64,000 nt of DNA from Trichomonas vaginalis G3. Its lineage: Eukaryota > Parabasalia > Trichomonadida > Trichomonadidae. The DNA lies in assembly GCF_026262505.1 (NCBI RefSeq), contig NC_067205.1, forward strand, positions 10,912,001-10,976,000, given 5' to 3'. The position numbers and the translations under genes were made by a program. Shown piece by piece: positions 32,763 through 43,742 of this stretch (position 1 is the stretch's first letter; every line of letters begins with the position of its first letter). A model generated the notes under the pieces. That model was given only the letters and a program-made list of their open reading frames with translations. It had not been told where the DNA came from and did no database searches.

Positions 32763-34280
32763 TTATTCGTCGAATGGAGTTTTCATCTGTTGTTGATTGT
32801 TCTGAACGTTTTCAACAAATTCAATCAATGATTCTGGAGGGTCAATTCCTGTTAGTAAGAAGTGATGAAGTAATTTACTTGCAGAATCAATATCTCTTGG
32901 TGTCAACAGCGTGAAAGCTGTTCCACTTCTTCCTGCTCGAGCTGTTCTTCCAACTCTGTGAATGTAACTTTCTGGTTGTTCTGGGATATCAACATTCACA
33001 ACACAGTTGATGTTTTCTATGTCAACACCTCTTGCTGCAATTTCTGTTGCAATGAGGAATCGACATTCTCCTTTCCTGAACTTGTTAAAGGCTGCTGTTC
33101 TTTGATTTGCATCCATATTTCCATGAACTAATGTAATCAAATTCGTAATTTTTTTCAAAATTCCGTATAAAGTATCACAGAAATTTTTATCTTTTACGAA
33201 TAAAAGAACTAAACCATCTGGAAGTTTTAAGAGATTCTCTTTGATCCATTCTCTCTTCTTCGCCGGATCATCAAAGATCACAAAGTTATGTTCGATATTC
33301 GATTGAGGAGCTCCTGTTTTTCCAATTTGAACTCGTGTTGAAAACTTCAATGAATTCATTGATAATTCTTCAATTTGAGGAGGCAGCGTTGCACCAAAGA
33401 GAAGTGTCTGTCTGTCCGGCCTTATGTAGTCCATGATGGAACGCAATTGACGAAGAAATCCCGTCTCAAAGATTCGATCTGCTTCATCTACAACAACATA
33501 AGTACAAAATTGCCAATTTACGGTTTTTAGAAAGTTCATGAGTCTTCCTGGTGTTCCTATTATGACGTCTGCACCTTTCATAAGTGATGATTGCTGCTTG
33601 TGCTTCATTTGGTTGCCAGTTAGCTCAACACATTTGATATCAGTTGATTTAATCAATTGATGACAAACTAAAGTAGTTTGGCGTGCAAGTAATTCGGTGG
33701 GAGAAAGTATTAATGCTGTTGGACCTTCTTGTTTCCCTTGCGCGAGGACATGATACAATAATGGAATTAAAAAACAAAGAGTTTTGCCGGTTCCTGTTGG
33801 AGAAACAACAATTAAATTGTTTCCATTTATTGCTATTGGTAAAACTTGAGCTTGAACTGGTGTTGGCTTGTTAATTGAGTGGTCTTTGAAGAAATTTTCT
33901 AATTCTGGACGATTTTCAATGTAAGGTTCGAATGATAATACAGGAGATATTTCACAGCCGATGACTTTGATCTCATTTATTGCTTTATATTCTTCTTCGT
34001 CTGCTTTATCGAGATAATAATCTTTTAATTGTTCGAATGTTGTATTTCTTTTGAATGGAGGGTATGTGATTTTTGAATGGTCTGGTGGTAATACATATTC
34101 TGGCTCTTCATCGTCATTTTGATTTTTGTTTCCTTCATCATCTTCAAATTCACCTGGTGTAATGAAAGATTTTGATTTTTTTTCGGCATCATCTGAGTCA
34201 CTACTAGAAAAATCACCTGCTTTTGCTTCTGTGTTGGCATCTAGTCCATCAAAGAAGTCATCAAGAGGATCTTTTTCCAT
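32763..34280 (-). CDS. DEAD-box RNA helicase (DDX42/Prp5-like)
   Basis: 505 residues starting MEKDPLDDFFDGLDANTEAK. An acidic N-terminal ~75 residues precedes a full helicase core: Q motif PTPVQAQVLP, motif I SPTGTGKT, Ia SPTELLARQ, Ib TPGRL, II VDEAD, III GAT (usually SAT), V AARGVD and VI HRVGRTARAGR. The N-terminal DPLD..F signature and the pre-core segment recall DDX42/DDX46/Prp5 spliceosomal helicases, but the subfamily call is tentative. It acts on RNA-protein complexes, probably in the nucleus. The GAT motif III and altered Ia are mild departures. Divergent from the HP1-like gene 355 bp away. Confidence 0.9.
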   Translation of the reverse strand: MEKDPLDDFFDGLDANTEAKAGDFSSSDSDDAEKKSKSFITPGEFEDDEGNKNQNDDEEPEYVLPPDHSKITYPPFKRNTTFEQLKDYYLDKADEEEYKAINEIKVIGCEISPVLSFEPYIENRPELENFFKDHSINKPTPVQAQVLPIAINGNNLIVVSPTGTGKTLCFLIPLLYHVLAQGKQEGPTALILSPTELLARQTTLVCHQLIKSTDIKCVELTGNQMKHKQQSSLMKGADVIIGTPGRLMNFLKTVNWQFCTYVVVDEADRIFETGFLRQLRSIMDYIRPDRQTLLFGATLPPQIEELSMNSLKFSTRVQIGKTGAPQSNIEHNFVIFDDPAKKREWIKENLLKLPDGLVLLFVKDKNFCDTLYGILKKITNLITLVHGNMDANQRTAAFNKFRKGECRFLIATEIAARGVDIENINCVVNVDIPEQPESYIHRVGRTARAGRSGTAFTLLTPRDIDSASKLLHHFLLTGIDPPESLIEFVENVQNNQQQMKTPFDE

Positions 34281-34634
34281 ATAAAATAATGGTTTATAGG
34301 GGCCATTTCATTAAAGTATTTCATGTATACCAGGAAATATGAGAGTATACAGTGTCATTTTAATACCTAAATGAGAATAAATTTCAAAATTTAATTGATA
34401 TCAAATATAGAAGAAACCTGATAGAAAAGACTTGAAAATGATATATTTATGTTATATTTTTATTATCATGGTGAGCTTTATAAGATAGAATTTTTGAATT
34501 TCTAATTTTTGAAATATTCATTGCGATTTCTTTATAAATACATCACAAACATGATTTTAATTGATATCCATCCTTGGCCATTAGATCTTATCTCTTAAGA
34601 TATTCTATTTTCAAGGAATTTTTGTCATTTTTTG
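34281..34634. other. Divergent promoter region between DEAD-box and HP1-like genes
   Basis: AT-rich, without open frames. It ends with the initiator of the HP1-like gene. Confidence 0.5.
34625..34630 (+). promoter_or_regulatory. Trichomonad initiator (TCATTT)
   Basis: Matches TCA(C/T)(T/A) and lies 5-10 bases before the ATG at 34635, supporting that start. Confidence 0.6.
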
Positions 34635-35039
34635 ATGGCTGTTGAGATAGAAAAGATTGTTGGACACAAAAAAGATAAAGGCAAATTAAAATTTATGGTG
34701 CGTTTCCAAGGTCTAACCATCGATGAAGACTGTTGGTTCTCAGAAGATCAAATTAAAAATAAAGATTTAATAGACAAGTATTTTGATATAATTCCAAGCA
34801 ATAAAACAGAATATATACTCGATGATTTCTTATACGCCACAAATGATGTCCTTACTTTAGAGCAATTAAGATACAAAGATCCACTCATGGTCGTTGGATG
34901 CTACAAAAAGGATGATTTATTATATTACAGAGTCGAATTTAAGGATCATCGTTATTACTCAGTAGAATCCTCAATTTTAAAGGCAATAAAACCAAAACTT
35001 ATCATTGATTTCTTCGAACCACGAATTGTTCCTATATAA
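34635..35039 (+). CDS. HP1-like protein: chromodomain plus chromo-shadow-like domain
   Basis: 134 residues starting MAVEIEKIVGHKKDKGKLKF. Residues 2-52 fit a chromodomain (VEIEKIVGHK, KFMVRFQGLTIDEDCWFSED). Residues ~83-132 resemble a chromo-shadow domain, ending KPKLIIDFFEPRIV as in the FYEERL end of HP1. The linker is short. HP1 proteins bind methylated histone H3 and dimerise through the shadow domain to compact chromatin. The aromatic cage is only partly conserved by eye. It could instead be another two-chromodomain protein; the tandem layout favours HP1. Confidence 0.75.
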   Translation: MAVEIEKIVGHKKDKGKLKFMVRFQGLTIDEDCWFSEDQIKNKDLIDKYFDIIPSNKTEYILDDFLYATNDVLTLEQLRYKDPLMVVGCYKKDDLLYYRVEFKDHRYYSVESSILKAIKPKLIIDFFEPRIVPI

Positions 35040-35558
35040 TATTATTATGCGTCGTTGTGTTGCATACTAATTATCCAAATGTTCATTTTAATACGAATAA
35101 ACTGTTTGAATTTTATGATATCAATGAATTATCTTTAGATTTTCCTTTACCAATAGAAATTTACTACTTTGAAGTAGGAATATTTCATTTAAATTTACAT
35201 ACATTTCATTCATCTTTGAAAATTCCATTCAATAGCGAATTGATAAGATTTATAGCGTTCAACATACTGTAATTAACCAATTATAGCTATTTTTCAGTAA
35301 TTTGCTTTGAGAAAAATAATATAAATATGAAAGTTACAAAATATTTTTTGAAAAAGCATAAATACATGGCTGATGAGCTAGAACACATGTATTTCTTGGT
35401 AGAAGATTATGATTTATCTCTTAAAATTTGATTAAATTGTTATTTTGATTAATATCTCATTTTATTTTTAAATAAAATGAAGAATCTTCTGTTTTATAAT
35501 AATTGATAAGTCCAAAAAAAGTATAAAAATGTATTCTTAATTAATTTAATATTACAAT
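35040..35558. other. Host stretch with only doubtful short frames
   Basis: A 71-codon frame without an early ATG (35057-35272) and a 34-codon frame starting MKVTKYFLKKHKY near 35328 are open, but neither has a recognisable domain. A small unannotated gene is possible, not shown. Confidence 0.4.
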
Positions 35559-37343
35559 TTATTTACATTTGTGATTCAGACAGTTCTGGCAAAGATACTT
35601 TCCACAAATAGGGCAAAGAGAAATAGAAGGGTTCTTATGACATACATTGCATTGGGAATACTCCGGTTCGCTTGCATTTTTCATTATCGGCTTTAAAATA
35701 TTCTCCAAATTCTCAACTCTCGATTTCAGACCATTGACTTCCGAGTCAGAAGCGAATTTTGGCGAAATTTCTGGCTTTACAACTCTTTCTTCTGGAGGAT
35801 ACTGAGGCTTCTGATTATTCATTGCTTGTGAAACAATGATATCTGTTAATTTTCTGTTATCCTCGATCAGAATCTTGTTTCGTTCCATCGCATCCTTGTT
35901 TTGTTCCATCATATTCTTGGTATGTTCGATCAATGCTTTAATTAATTCTGTATTTTCTGAATTTTGCTGTGGATAAGGTTGATAATATATCGCAGGCTGT
36001 TGTGGATATGGTTGTGGGTTGAAAGGAACTGTATTTTGTGGTTGAACCGGAATTTGAGTTGAAATTTCTGGTTTTGGTGGAGTTTGTTCCTTCGTAGATG
36101 GAGTTTCAACTTCTTTCTTTGGTTCTGGCTTGACTTCCTTCTGTTCTTCTTCATGTTGAGGAAGTTCTAGTGTATTTATTTGTTGGATCTGAAGTTGGGG
36201 CTGAGGAATGGGCTTTGGCTTTTCTTCCTCCTTCTTTGGTGGAGGTGGGGATGGCTGTTTTGGCTTCTTTTCTTCCTTTTTTGGAGGTGGAGGTGGAGTT
36301 GCCTTAATTTGTTTAGAATTATCCTTCTTTTGGCCTTTCCTTCCTTGTTTGCTCCTTGTCTCTTCTTCCATTTCGCGTTCCATGTCTTCTAAAGTTAACT
36401 TTGGTCCACCATTATTTTGAGATTGCTGTTTAAGTTGGCCAGCAGTAGTTCTAACGTAATCTTTCTTGCCCGTTGGCTTTGTATTGTTCTTTGGTTGTGG
36501 TTTTGGTGGTGGATTATTCGCTCTTTGCAAAGAACTAACGTCAGAAATTATTCCTCTTCCATTTGCCATTGCTTCTTCAAAAGATTCATATCCGAGGTCT
36601 TTGAGTACCTTTTCTGGATCGGTATAGCGAGTATATGGATCCAATTGTGGCTGATCTCCAATATCAATTGTTGATACATCAGTAATTTCTTGTTTAAACT
36701 TGTCTGTGTCTTTGGTAAGTAATTCTTCATCGGAATTTAGTAATTCTGATTCGCTATTGCAAATTTTTACGATTTCATCTTGATGTTTCTGTTTTGCGTA
36801 ATCAACGACATTAATTGAATCTTCATTTTTCAAGTCTGGTCTTGCCCCGTGCCTTTTTAGCAACGCTGCTGCTTTTTCGTCAGCAAATTGGATGGAAAGA
36901 TGCAAAGGAGTCTCTCCTCTGTTGTTTTGAGCATTAACATTAGCACCTTTTTGTATCAAGAGTAAAAGTAATTTCCTATGTCCTAGTAATGCGGCGTAAT
37001 GAAGTGGAGTTTCTTTTGATTCTCCAAGAATATTTGGATTAGCACCATGCGCTAAGAGGTATTCTGCAATGTCTAGATTGTTCGTATAAGCTGCAATATG
37101 AAGTGGCGCCCATCCTGAATTCTTATCTATTGCATTAACATCTGCATTGTTGTCAATAAAAACCTTAGCACATTCGTTTCTGCCCAGAAAAATGCACAAA
37201 TGTAGTGGCAATGGGTTATTTAATTTGTGATATTTTCCTGAACATGTACAAAGTATAGGGGCTTTCGAGCGTGCACCGATATTTGACATATCCTTTAGTT
37301 TTTCAACATTGTTTTTTAAGATCTCCGTCGCTGTAAACCACAT
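35559..37343 (-). CDS. Ankyrin protein with Pro-rich linker, coiled coil and C-terminal zinc motif
   Basis: 594 residues starting MWFTATEILKNNVEKLKD. About four or five ankyrin repeats occupy residues ~45-190 (LPLHLCIFLGRNECAKVFID, APLHIAAYTNNLDIAEYLLA). Next comes a long low-complexity region rich in Pro, Lys and Gln (PPPPPKKEEKKPKQ), then a coiled coil near 470-510 (HTKNMMEQNKDAMERNKILI). A Cys-rich end, CNVCHKNPSISLCPICGKYL, then CQNCLNHKC, looks like a B-box or ZZ-type zinc finger. This mix suggests a scaffold or adaptor protein. It looks whole. Confidence 0.85.
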   Translation of the reverse strand: MWFTATEILKNNVEKLKDMSNIGARSKAPILCTCSGKYHKLNNPLPLHLCIFLGRNECAKVFIDNNADVNAIDKNSGWAPLHIAAYTNNLDIAEYLLAHGANPNILGESKETPLHYAALLGHRKLLLLLIQKGANVNAQNNRGETPLHLSIQFADEKAAALLKRHGARPDLKNEDSINVVDYAKQKHQDEIVKICNSESELLNSDEELLTKDTDKFKQEITDVSTIDIGDQPQLDPYTRYTDPEKVLKDLGYESFEEAMANGRGIISDVSSLQRANNPPPKPQPKNNTKPTGKKDYVRTTAGQLKQQSQNNGGPKLTLEDMEREMEEETRSKQGRKGQKKDNSKQIKATPPPPPKKEEKKPKQPSPPPPKKEEEKPKPIPQPQLQIQQINTLELPQHEEEQKEVKPEPKKEVETPSTKEQTPPKPEISTQIPVQPQNTVPFNPQPYPQQPAIYYQPYPQQNSENTELIKALIEHTKNMMEQNKDAMERNKILIEDNRKLTDIIVSQAMNNQKPQYPPEERVVKPEISPKFASDSEVNGLKSRVENLENILKPIMKNASEPEYSQCNVCHKNPSISLCPICGKYLCQNCLNHKCK

Positions 37344-38642
37344 TTAAAACTTATGTCAAAATTTATACTTTTACCAACAAAAAATTTTCAATGACGCATT
37401 TTCCACTATGGAAAAAAGTCTTAGGTATGGAACATAACGAAGCACTTTCACCTGAAAAGTCCCTGAATAAGTTAGAGGAGGTTCATAAACCCCAAAATCA
37501 GGTCAAATTGAAGTAATTTTTATGTATAGTCATGGAAAAAACGTATATAATAGAGAAGAATGATGATATAGGCAACTTACAATAATGTTTTGTTATGAAA
37601 CTTCAATATTTTTTGAAGATCAAGAGAATCAACTTGTTTTCATTACTTTTTTGGTAAACTCGCTTCTAAGATGACAATATGTCAAATGATTTCTAATTTT
37701 GGGATAAATATAAGATATATATAACCATGTGGATGTAATTATTTCGTATATCATGTTGTTGGATTCTAGATCAGATGTCTGCCTCTTATTTGATTAAAAT
37801 ATGTAAATATTTTAAAATATTACTATATTGAATATACATTGATAATATCCTCAATGATTCAAAAGATATGGAATGCATTAAGACATAAGTTCAGGACTTG
37901 ATAAAAAAAATTAAAATTATTATATCAAAGAAATTTAGGATTCCTTTCTTTTAATTTCTTTAATTATAGTTAATTGAATTTAAACATTTTACTAAAATTA
38001 TTTAATATTAATTTATAATATTCAACTATATTTTTCAATTAGAATGCCTCAATCATCATCAAATAGAGCATCTGTTCTCGAAATTAATGTAATTAATGTT
38101 TGAAATCATTTTTAAGTTTGATTTTAAAATAAAAATGTGTATAAAAACTAATTTTGAGCTGAATATGTATTGTATATATAATGTATATAATTCTCAAAGC
38201 TCAAAATCGAATGAAAATTAAATTTGTTGTATTGATTTGAATGCTTTGAATGACTATCAATTTTTTGAGAGAGAAATGGATTCAATTACTTTTTTTTTCT
38301 CGCCGTTGAGAAAAATTTTTTGATTTCAACCATTACTAAATCCATGGCATTAATTCGGTTCAATCAAAAAAACATTGATATTATGAATTCGGACTGAAAT
38401 CAAAGAAATTGGTATATATATATATATATGCTTTTTATTTCCTTCTGTATAATAAATATAAAAATTGAATAATTATTTTATCCCTTCTGAAAATTGTTAC
38501 CAACGGTATAAGAATAGAGATAAATTTAATAATGTTAGCGTTCATTGTTGATAGTATATGGTTCATTTATAAATATGAAATTGAGAGATTGTGTTTTTGA
38601 ATACATTCAAACCTTTTCAATTCGATACTTCATTTTTAGTTA
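37344..38642. other. Host intergenic stretch (1.3 kb)
   Basis: Very AT-rich with a TA microsatellite near 38412. I see no gene or RNA. The last bases hold the initiator of the next gene. Confidence 0.5.
38630..38635 (+). promoter_or_regulatory. Trichomonad initiator (TCATTT)
   Basis: Matches the initiator consensus and lies 8-13 bases before the ATG at 38643. Confidence 0.6.
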
Positions 38643-39638
38643 ATGCTTTGGATTCTTGTGCTCCAATCCAAATCATTTCGGGTTGATGAATGTATTGATT
38701 ACAACAAATCATCAGATATCCATGAAATTTTTAATAATTATCACAATTACGAAATAAAGAAGAATGAACAAATGTGCTTTATCGGAGACTTTATATTTAG
38801 TTCTGATAAGGAATTTCAAGCAAAGACAATCTTAATAGCTGCAAGAGGATATAACGGAGAATCAAAATCCACAGAATGGATAAAGGATCCAGTTGCTGTT
38901 ACAGGCGGATGTTACAATGATAAGAATGGAGTTGAACTCTGTTACAATGCTAGAACTAATATTCAATGTTTACAAGATAAATGCAATTTCACAGTTATAA
39001 AGATAAATGTTCAACCGCGAAACATATCCTTCAAAGGAATAATCAATAATGTTGCTGGATATGATTTTAAGGATATTGATATGGTGACAATCGGAACAAA
39101 AGAGAAAGGTTCAATGGAGTTATATACATTCAGTAACCTGCGAAGATATAAGGATGGTCATCTTACAGGTGTAAGTTTCAGACATTATGGAATTGTTGTC
39201 CAAAATGGAAAACCAGAATTTAAAGCAACAAACACTTCAAAAGCTAGATCTTGGCTAATGGGAGAAGACGGTAACTCATGTAGATTTACAACTTCTGGTA
39301 CTTCCAGTGATGTCTTCCTTCATGTGGATTACTTCAAAGGCGTTGATACAGAGAAGACTCGCAAACTATATTTGAAAGAGTTCCAAATAACTCTTAATCC
39401 AGAAGGTGGCTTATATACAAAGGACTCACCAAGCTATGAATTTCCAAGATTTAAGAAACCTCTTGAACCAATTATTATCGTTTTGATTGTAGGCATTATT
39501 CTTGGTATTTTTGGTATAATTGGTTGTGTTGTATGCTGCGTTTTCTGCCCATGCTGCTGTTGCAACGCATTCTGTGTAAATTGCATGCCATGCTGCCCAA
39601 TAAATTCAGCAAATAAAGAAGCTGCACCAGAAGTTTAA
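38643..39638 (+). CDS. Single-pass membrane protein with Cys-rich cytoplasmic tail
   Basis: 331 residues starting MLWILVLQSKSFRVDECIDY. A very short hydrophobic start could be a minimal signal sequence. An extracellular beta-rich region of ~260 residues with paired Cys follows. The C-terminus has a transmembrane helix, PIIIVLIVGIILGIFGIIGC, running directly into a Cys cluster (CPCCCCNAFCVNCMPCC), likely palmitoylated. Trichomonad surface proteins often have this type I layout. No named domain is recognised. TAAA overlaps the stop, as usual for trichomonad polyadenylation. Confidence 0.8.
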   Translation: MLWILVLQSKSFRVDECIDYNKSSDIHEIFNNYHNYEIKKNEQMCFIGDFIFSSDKEFQAKTILIAARGYNGESKSTEWIKDPVAVTGGCYNDKNGVELCYNARTNIQCLQDKCNFTVIKINVQPRNISFKGIINNVAGYDFKDIDMVTIGTKEKGSMELYTFSNLRRYKDGHLTGVSFRHYGIVVQNGKPEFKATNTSKARSWLMGEDGNSCRFTTSGTSSDVFLHVDYFKGVDTEKTRKLYLKEFQITLNPEGGLYTKDSPSYEFPRFKKPLEPIIIVLIVGIILGIFGIIGCVVCCVFCPCCCCNAFCVNCMPCCPINSANKEAAPEV

Positions 39639-40184
39639 ATAAATCATTAATTATTGATTATTTTATACTTTATTAATGTAGATTTTAAACAAAATCTTAA
39701 TCTATATTGCCTATGTGATTACAAAAGCAAATAACTAAGGTTTCAAATATAGATGCGATTTTCTTCCGTAGGGCAGAAAAATCCACCCAAATTTGTAGAT
39801 CCTTTTATGAAGCAATTAATAATGGATAGAATAGTGAATCTATATATCTTTGATATCTGGATAAAATGCATGTATTATGAAAAATGAAGAAATTTTTGAG
39901 AGCTTTTTCAAAATCAAATCAACTCATTCCATAATTTACATGGAACAATGCTTTATTATTCTACTAAGACAGTTCCACCCGTTACTTTGGTTTACCATCG
40001 CTAATTCTTAGCTTCTTTTAGAATAATAAAGGTTACCATATCTAAAAGACGACTTTTTATAATAAGGTTCTTATTGAGAGAGGATTCAATTTTTTCAAAA
40101 AAATATTCTACTGGCGTGAAGCGCCACTGAAATACAAATATAATCAAAAATAACACATACATTTTTATATACACAATAAATATA
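39639..40184. other. Host intergenic stretch
   Basis: AT-rich spacer between convergent genes. No supported gene; the 78-codon minus frame at 40001-40237 overlaps a real gene and lacks features. Confidence 0.5.
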
Positions 40185-43100
40185 TTAACGGTATCTATTA
40201 CTTGGTCCTGATGGTGGTAAATAAGGATCATCTTCACGTGGTCGCCTTTGAATCATATGTGGAGGCGGAGGAGGTGGAGGTGTTAGAGGCATTGGAGGAT
40301 GAGGAAACATCATTTGAGGAGGAATGGGTGGATGTGAGTACATCATTGACGGAGGAATTGGAGGAGGAGGGATCATCATTTGTGATTGAGGAGGAATTGG
40401 TCTTTGAGGATGAAGAGAATGCTGTGGAGGCTTTGAAAGTAATGATGGAGGCGGCGGTGGAGGCAAAAATGAAGGAGGAAGATATGGATTTGGAATTGGT
40501 GGTTGTAAAGGAGGAATCTGCTGAGGAGTAGGTACCATTTGAGATTCTGATCTACGCATTGCCATTTTTCTTGCGCTTGGTAGCATTCCGTCGTCATCAT
40601 CTTTGGTATTTTTGGGAGATGGCCTTCTTTCTTCTTCTCTTGCATGAAAAACTTTTCTTTTATCATTACTTGGTGAATCATGCACTCTTTCTGATGAATT
40701 TCTTTCGGAATTATGTTCTTTTCTCGAATAAGAATCGTAACGGCTTCTTTCTGGCGAAGATCTGCCATTATCTGAGAATCTGACTGACTGTGATCTCCTT
40801 TTCGTATCCGATGGTAAAAATTCTGGGTCATCATAACGAGATAAAATTCTATGTTCTTCTCCATTCCTTCTGTAACGGTCATCTCTGTATCTAACTGGGC
40901 TGATTTCCCTTTCTGGAGGTGGACTTGGCCTATCAGGAGGAAGTAAATCTTTCATATAATTTGACGGCATCGAAAGATGCTGAATATAGACTCTTTTCAA
41001 CAGAGATGTATCGGAACCTTTCTCTGTAATTATTTTGGATATCTTTTTTACCAAATCAGATCTCATATCTGCTTTTGATGGGAAAACCTTTGAAATCTTA
41101 TCATAAACTACAAATGTATTAGCTATAGAGAAGTTTTCCTCTCTTTTAAGTAGAATATTTAGCTTATCCATTAAAAGATTTTCCAAATCTCTTGAAATTT
41201 CAATCATTTCGAGCAAATTCGCAATCAAATAACCTAAATTCCTTGATTCCTCAAATGTCGATGAGAAAACAACAAAATGGAGTTTAGATAATATCGTAAT
41301 CAACAGTTTTTTCACATCAAAATCATCCAAAATTTCTCTAAGTTTTTTGACGAATTCAACACAAAAGAAGGCATCAAAATTAGAGAAAATAGTTCTCGGA
41401 AGTAAACACTTGTACGTGAAATCAATGTATTTCTCATCATTATCGAACCAATCAAATGAATTATGATATAATAAATTTGTCACTTTTTCTGTCATATTTT
41501 TTTGTTCATCTTCAGCCAAATTTAGTTTAGATTTGAGTAACGGCATGAAGTCTTTGTTTGTTTCATCAGTTAACTTATCAATTTCTTCCTTGGACTTGGA
41601 ATAAACTGATTTTGGAACATATAAATGAAAAGGTGACAAAATCCAGAAAATTTCTGACAATTTTTGTTTGGAAATCACTTCATTTATGTCATCAATCGAT
41701 AATTTGGAAACAAGTCTTGATATATGATAAGAAGATGCCAAAGAAAATCCGAAATTTTTGTCAGTTTTTTCCAAATTTATTTTTGAAACATCAGAAATCG
41801 TAATAAAAAGGAATCTCAAGTTATCTATTGAATCATGGCTCAGCAATGAGCTATTTATCATCTTATCAAGACATATAAGTAAATCAAGACCTTCCTTATT
41901 CAATTTTTCTGTCACTTTTTGTGAAATTTTGACAAATTCTTCATTATTTTTTGAATTTGCTCTTGCAAGTAGTCTTTCCAAGTTATTTGATGATTTTATG
42001 TCTATATCATATTGCGACATGTTTCCTCTATAGCATATACCGCATGTTTCGTTGATGAAATACGTCAATAAACAGGCGTATTTCGTTTGAGAATTATTTA
42101 ATCCTTTTTTACAAATATCAATGAAATCAGAAATGATTTTTGCATCACAAACATGTCGTATTATTTTACTAATGAACATGGATACATCTACCAGCCATTC
42201 TGAAACATTTTCTTGCGATTTTTTGATTTTGTTGTTTTCTATTGATTCCAAAAGTGACAAAATAAGAAAATCTGACATAACCGTTGAAAAATTCATACAA
42301 AGATTCAAAGGAATTGATGTTAGAGGAGATACTTCGCATATATGATTGAGTAACATGTTCAATGACTTGTCAGGACACTTTGCAAAGTATTTCGTGAATT
42401 TTTCTGTGTATTGAGTTGGATTCTCTACTGATAAGCGCTTGAAAATGAATTTGAGCTTGCGGGAGATCTTTGCGCTATTGATTATCATGGTTCTTTGCTT
42501 CTGTTGTAAGTTTACAAAGTTATTATAAATTATTAATCTTTGATTAGCGGAAAACTTCTGTATTTTGAGCCAAATAGCATCAGCAAATTCTTTATTGCCT
42601 GGTTTCATGGCGAATTGTGGCAAAATATAAAAAGAAAACGCATAAGCAGGTAAATTATAATTATTAAGTATTTGTAAAGCTAATTCTTGATCACAAACGT
42701 AGCCAGAGAGATATTTAAGTGTTTCAAATACGAATGATTCACCTTTTGACACTTTATTTCTGATTATTTCTTGTAAGATATTATTTATTTGATGTAATTC
42801 ACATGGCTCTGATTTGGCGAGTTTTGCAATGCTTGTAATGGTCGATTTTTCATCTGTTGAGTTAAGAATGGCTTGAAATGGAACAAATTTTAATAAATCG
42901 TTTAAAGAGTTGTTATATTGAAGATAAAGACTGTCAAGTTCTTCATTTTGGTATACTTCAGATGGAAGAACGATTCTTGGCATCATTTCGATACTTGCGA
43001 TTTTTGATGCAAAATCTGATAATTCATTAAGCTTAATAACATAAGTAGTATCCATAAGAGAGTCTAACTGCTTCATTTCTGATTCGGATAATGAAAAATT

Positions 43101-43742
43101 GAGAAGAATGAATGAAATTAATGAAGATGATGGTTTAATAAACGTTGTTCTGGATAATGAAGTGTATGTATTGATTACGGAGCTTGAATCAAAGATTAGA
43201 AGTCTATTGGCAATATGTTCTGTGCAATTTTTTTCGAGAATCGTGAAAATGAGCGTAATGACCATTTGAATATCGAGTTTATAGTAATAGATTATGGAAA
43301 TAACTGAGTCATTATCGACTTTTGAAAACAATGTGACCAATAAAACTGCAAAACCTTCGGGAATGTCTTTGGGCGATGAAAATGTAGCATATTTTTGAGA
43401 ATTTGTTGATTCTTCTTTAATAAAAGTTGCTAATTTTGACTGTTGTGAATTGTCAATGCTATGTAGATCGGTTTTATCAAAGACTGCTAAAATTTCGGTT
43501 TGAATTTTTGGACTTGTATTAATATATTCCTTTAAAACCCCATGGATACGATTTACTATTGATAGGGTAGCATTGTCGTAGTATATTTTATACATGTCAA
43601 GCAAAGTCCACAAAATTGAAATGAAATTCAAAGAATTCTCTTCGTTTTTGGTCAAATATTCCACAATACTATTGATGGTGTAGCTTTCATCGTGCAACAT
43701 GCGGTTTAAATCGGATGTTGCACTAGAAAACCATTCACTCAT
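40185..43742 (-). CDS. Large helical-repeat protein with RS- and proline-rich tail
   Basis: 1185 residues starting MSEWFSSATSDLNRMLHDES. Residues 1 to ~900 are almost wholly helical, with Leu/Ile/Ser-rich segments that suggest an ARM/HEAT-type solenoid. The tail after ~905 is rich in Arg/Ser/Asp/Glu (REISPVRYRDDRYRRNGEEH) and then in proline (PPPPPSLLSKPP, PPPPIPPSMM). Such tails are common in pre-mRNA processing and transcription-elongation factors, so a nuclear RNA-processing scaffold is likely; no named family is recognised. It looks whole. Confidence 0.85.
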   Translation of the reverse strand: MSEWFSSATSDLNRMLHDESYTINSIVEYLTKNEENSLNFISILWTLLDMYKIYYDNATLSIVNRIHGVLKEYINTSPKIQTEILAVFDKTDLHSIDNSQQSKLATFIKEESTNSQKYATFSSPKDIPEGFAVLLVTLFSKVDNDSVISIIYYYKLDIQMVITLIFTILEKNCTEHIANRLLIFDSSSVINTYTSLSRTTFIKPSSSLISFILLNFSLSESEMKQLDSLMDTTYVIKLNELSDFASKIASIEMMPRIVLPSEVYQNEELDSLYLQYNNSLNDLLKFVPFQAILNSTDEKSTITSIAKLAKSEPCELHQINNILQEIIRNKVSKGESFVFETLKYLSGYVCDQELALQILNNYNLPAYAFSFYILPQFAMKPGNKEFADAIWLKIQKFSANQRLIIYNNFVNLQQKQRTMIINSAKISRKLKFIFKRLSVENPTQYTEKFTKYFAKCPDKSLNMLLNHICEVSPLTSIPLNLCMNFSTVMSDFLILSLLESIENNKIKKSQENVSEWLVDVSMFISKIIRHVCDAKIISDFIDICKKGLNNSQTKYACLLTYFINETCGICYRGNMSQYDIDIKSSNNLERLLARANSKNNEEFVKISQKVTEKLNKEGLDLLICLDKMINSSLLSHDSIDNLRFLFITISDVSKINLEKTDKNFGFSLASSYHISRLVSKLSIDDINEVISKQKLSEIFWILSPFHLYVPKSVYSKSKEEIDKLTDETNKDFMPLLKSKLNLAEDEQKNMTEKVTNLLYHNSFDWFDNDEKYIDFTYKCLLPRTIFSNFDAFFCVEFVKKLREILDDFDVKKLLITILSKLHFVVFSSTFEESRNLGYLIANLLEMIEISRDLENLLMDKLNILLKREENFSIANTFVVYDKISKVFPSKADMRSDLVKKISKIITEKGSDTSLLKRVYIQHLSMPSNYMKDLLPPDRPSPPPEREISPVRYRDDRYRRNGEEHRILSRYDDPEFLPSDTKRRSQSVRFSDNGRSSPERSRYDSYSRKEHNSERNSSERVHDSPSNDKRKVFHAREEERRPSPKNTKDDDDGMLPSARKMAMRRSESQMVPTPQQIPPLQPPIPNPYLPPSFLPPPPPPSLLSKPPQHSLHPQRPIPPQSQMMIPPPPIPPSMMYSHPPIPPQMMFPHPPMPLTPPPPPPPHMIQRRPREDDPYLPPSGPSNRYR

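Noticed and set aside
36180-36420. Plus-strand open frames opposite the Pro/Lys-rich part of the 35559-37343 gene
   Set aside because: Low-complexity shadows (Trp/Phe/Gly runs) of the Pro/Lys-rich coding strand.
40202-40882. Glu/Val-rich plus frame and His/Gln-rich minus frame at the end of the 1185-residue gene
   Set aside because: Shadows of its proline- and RS-rich tail.
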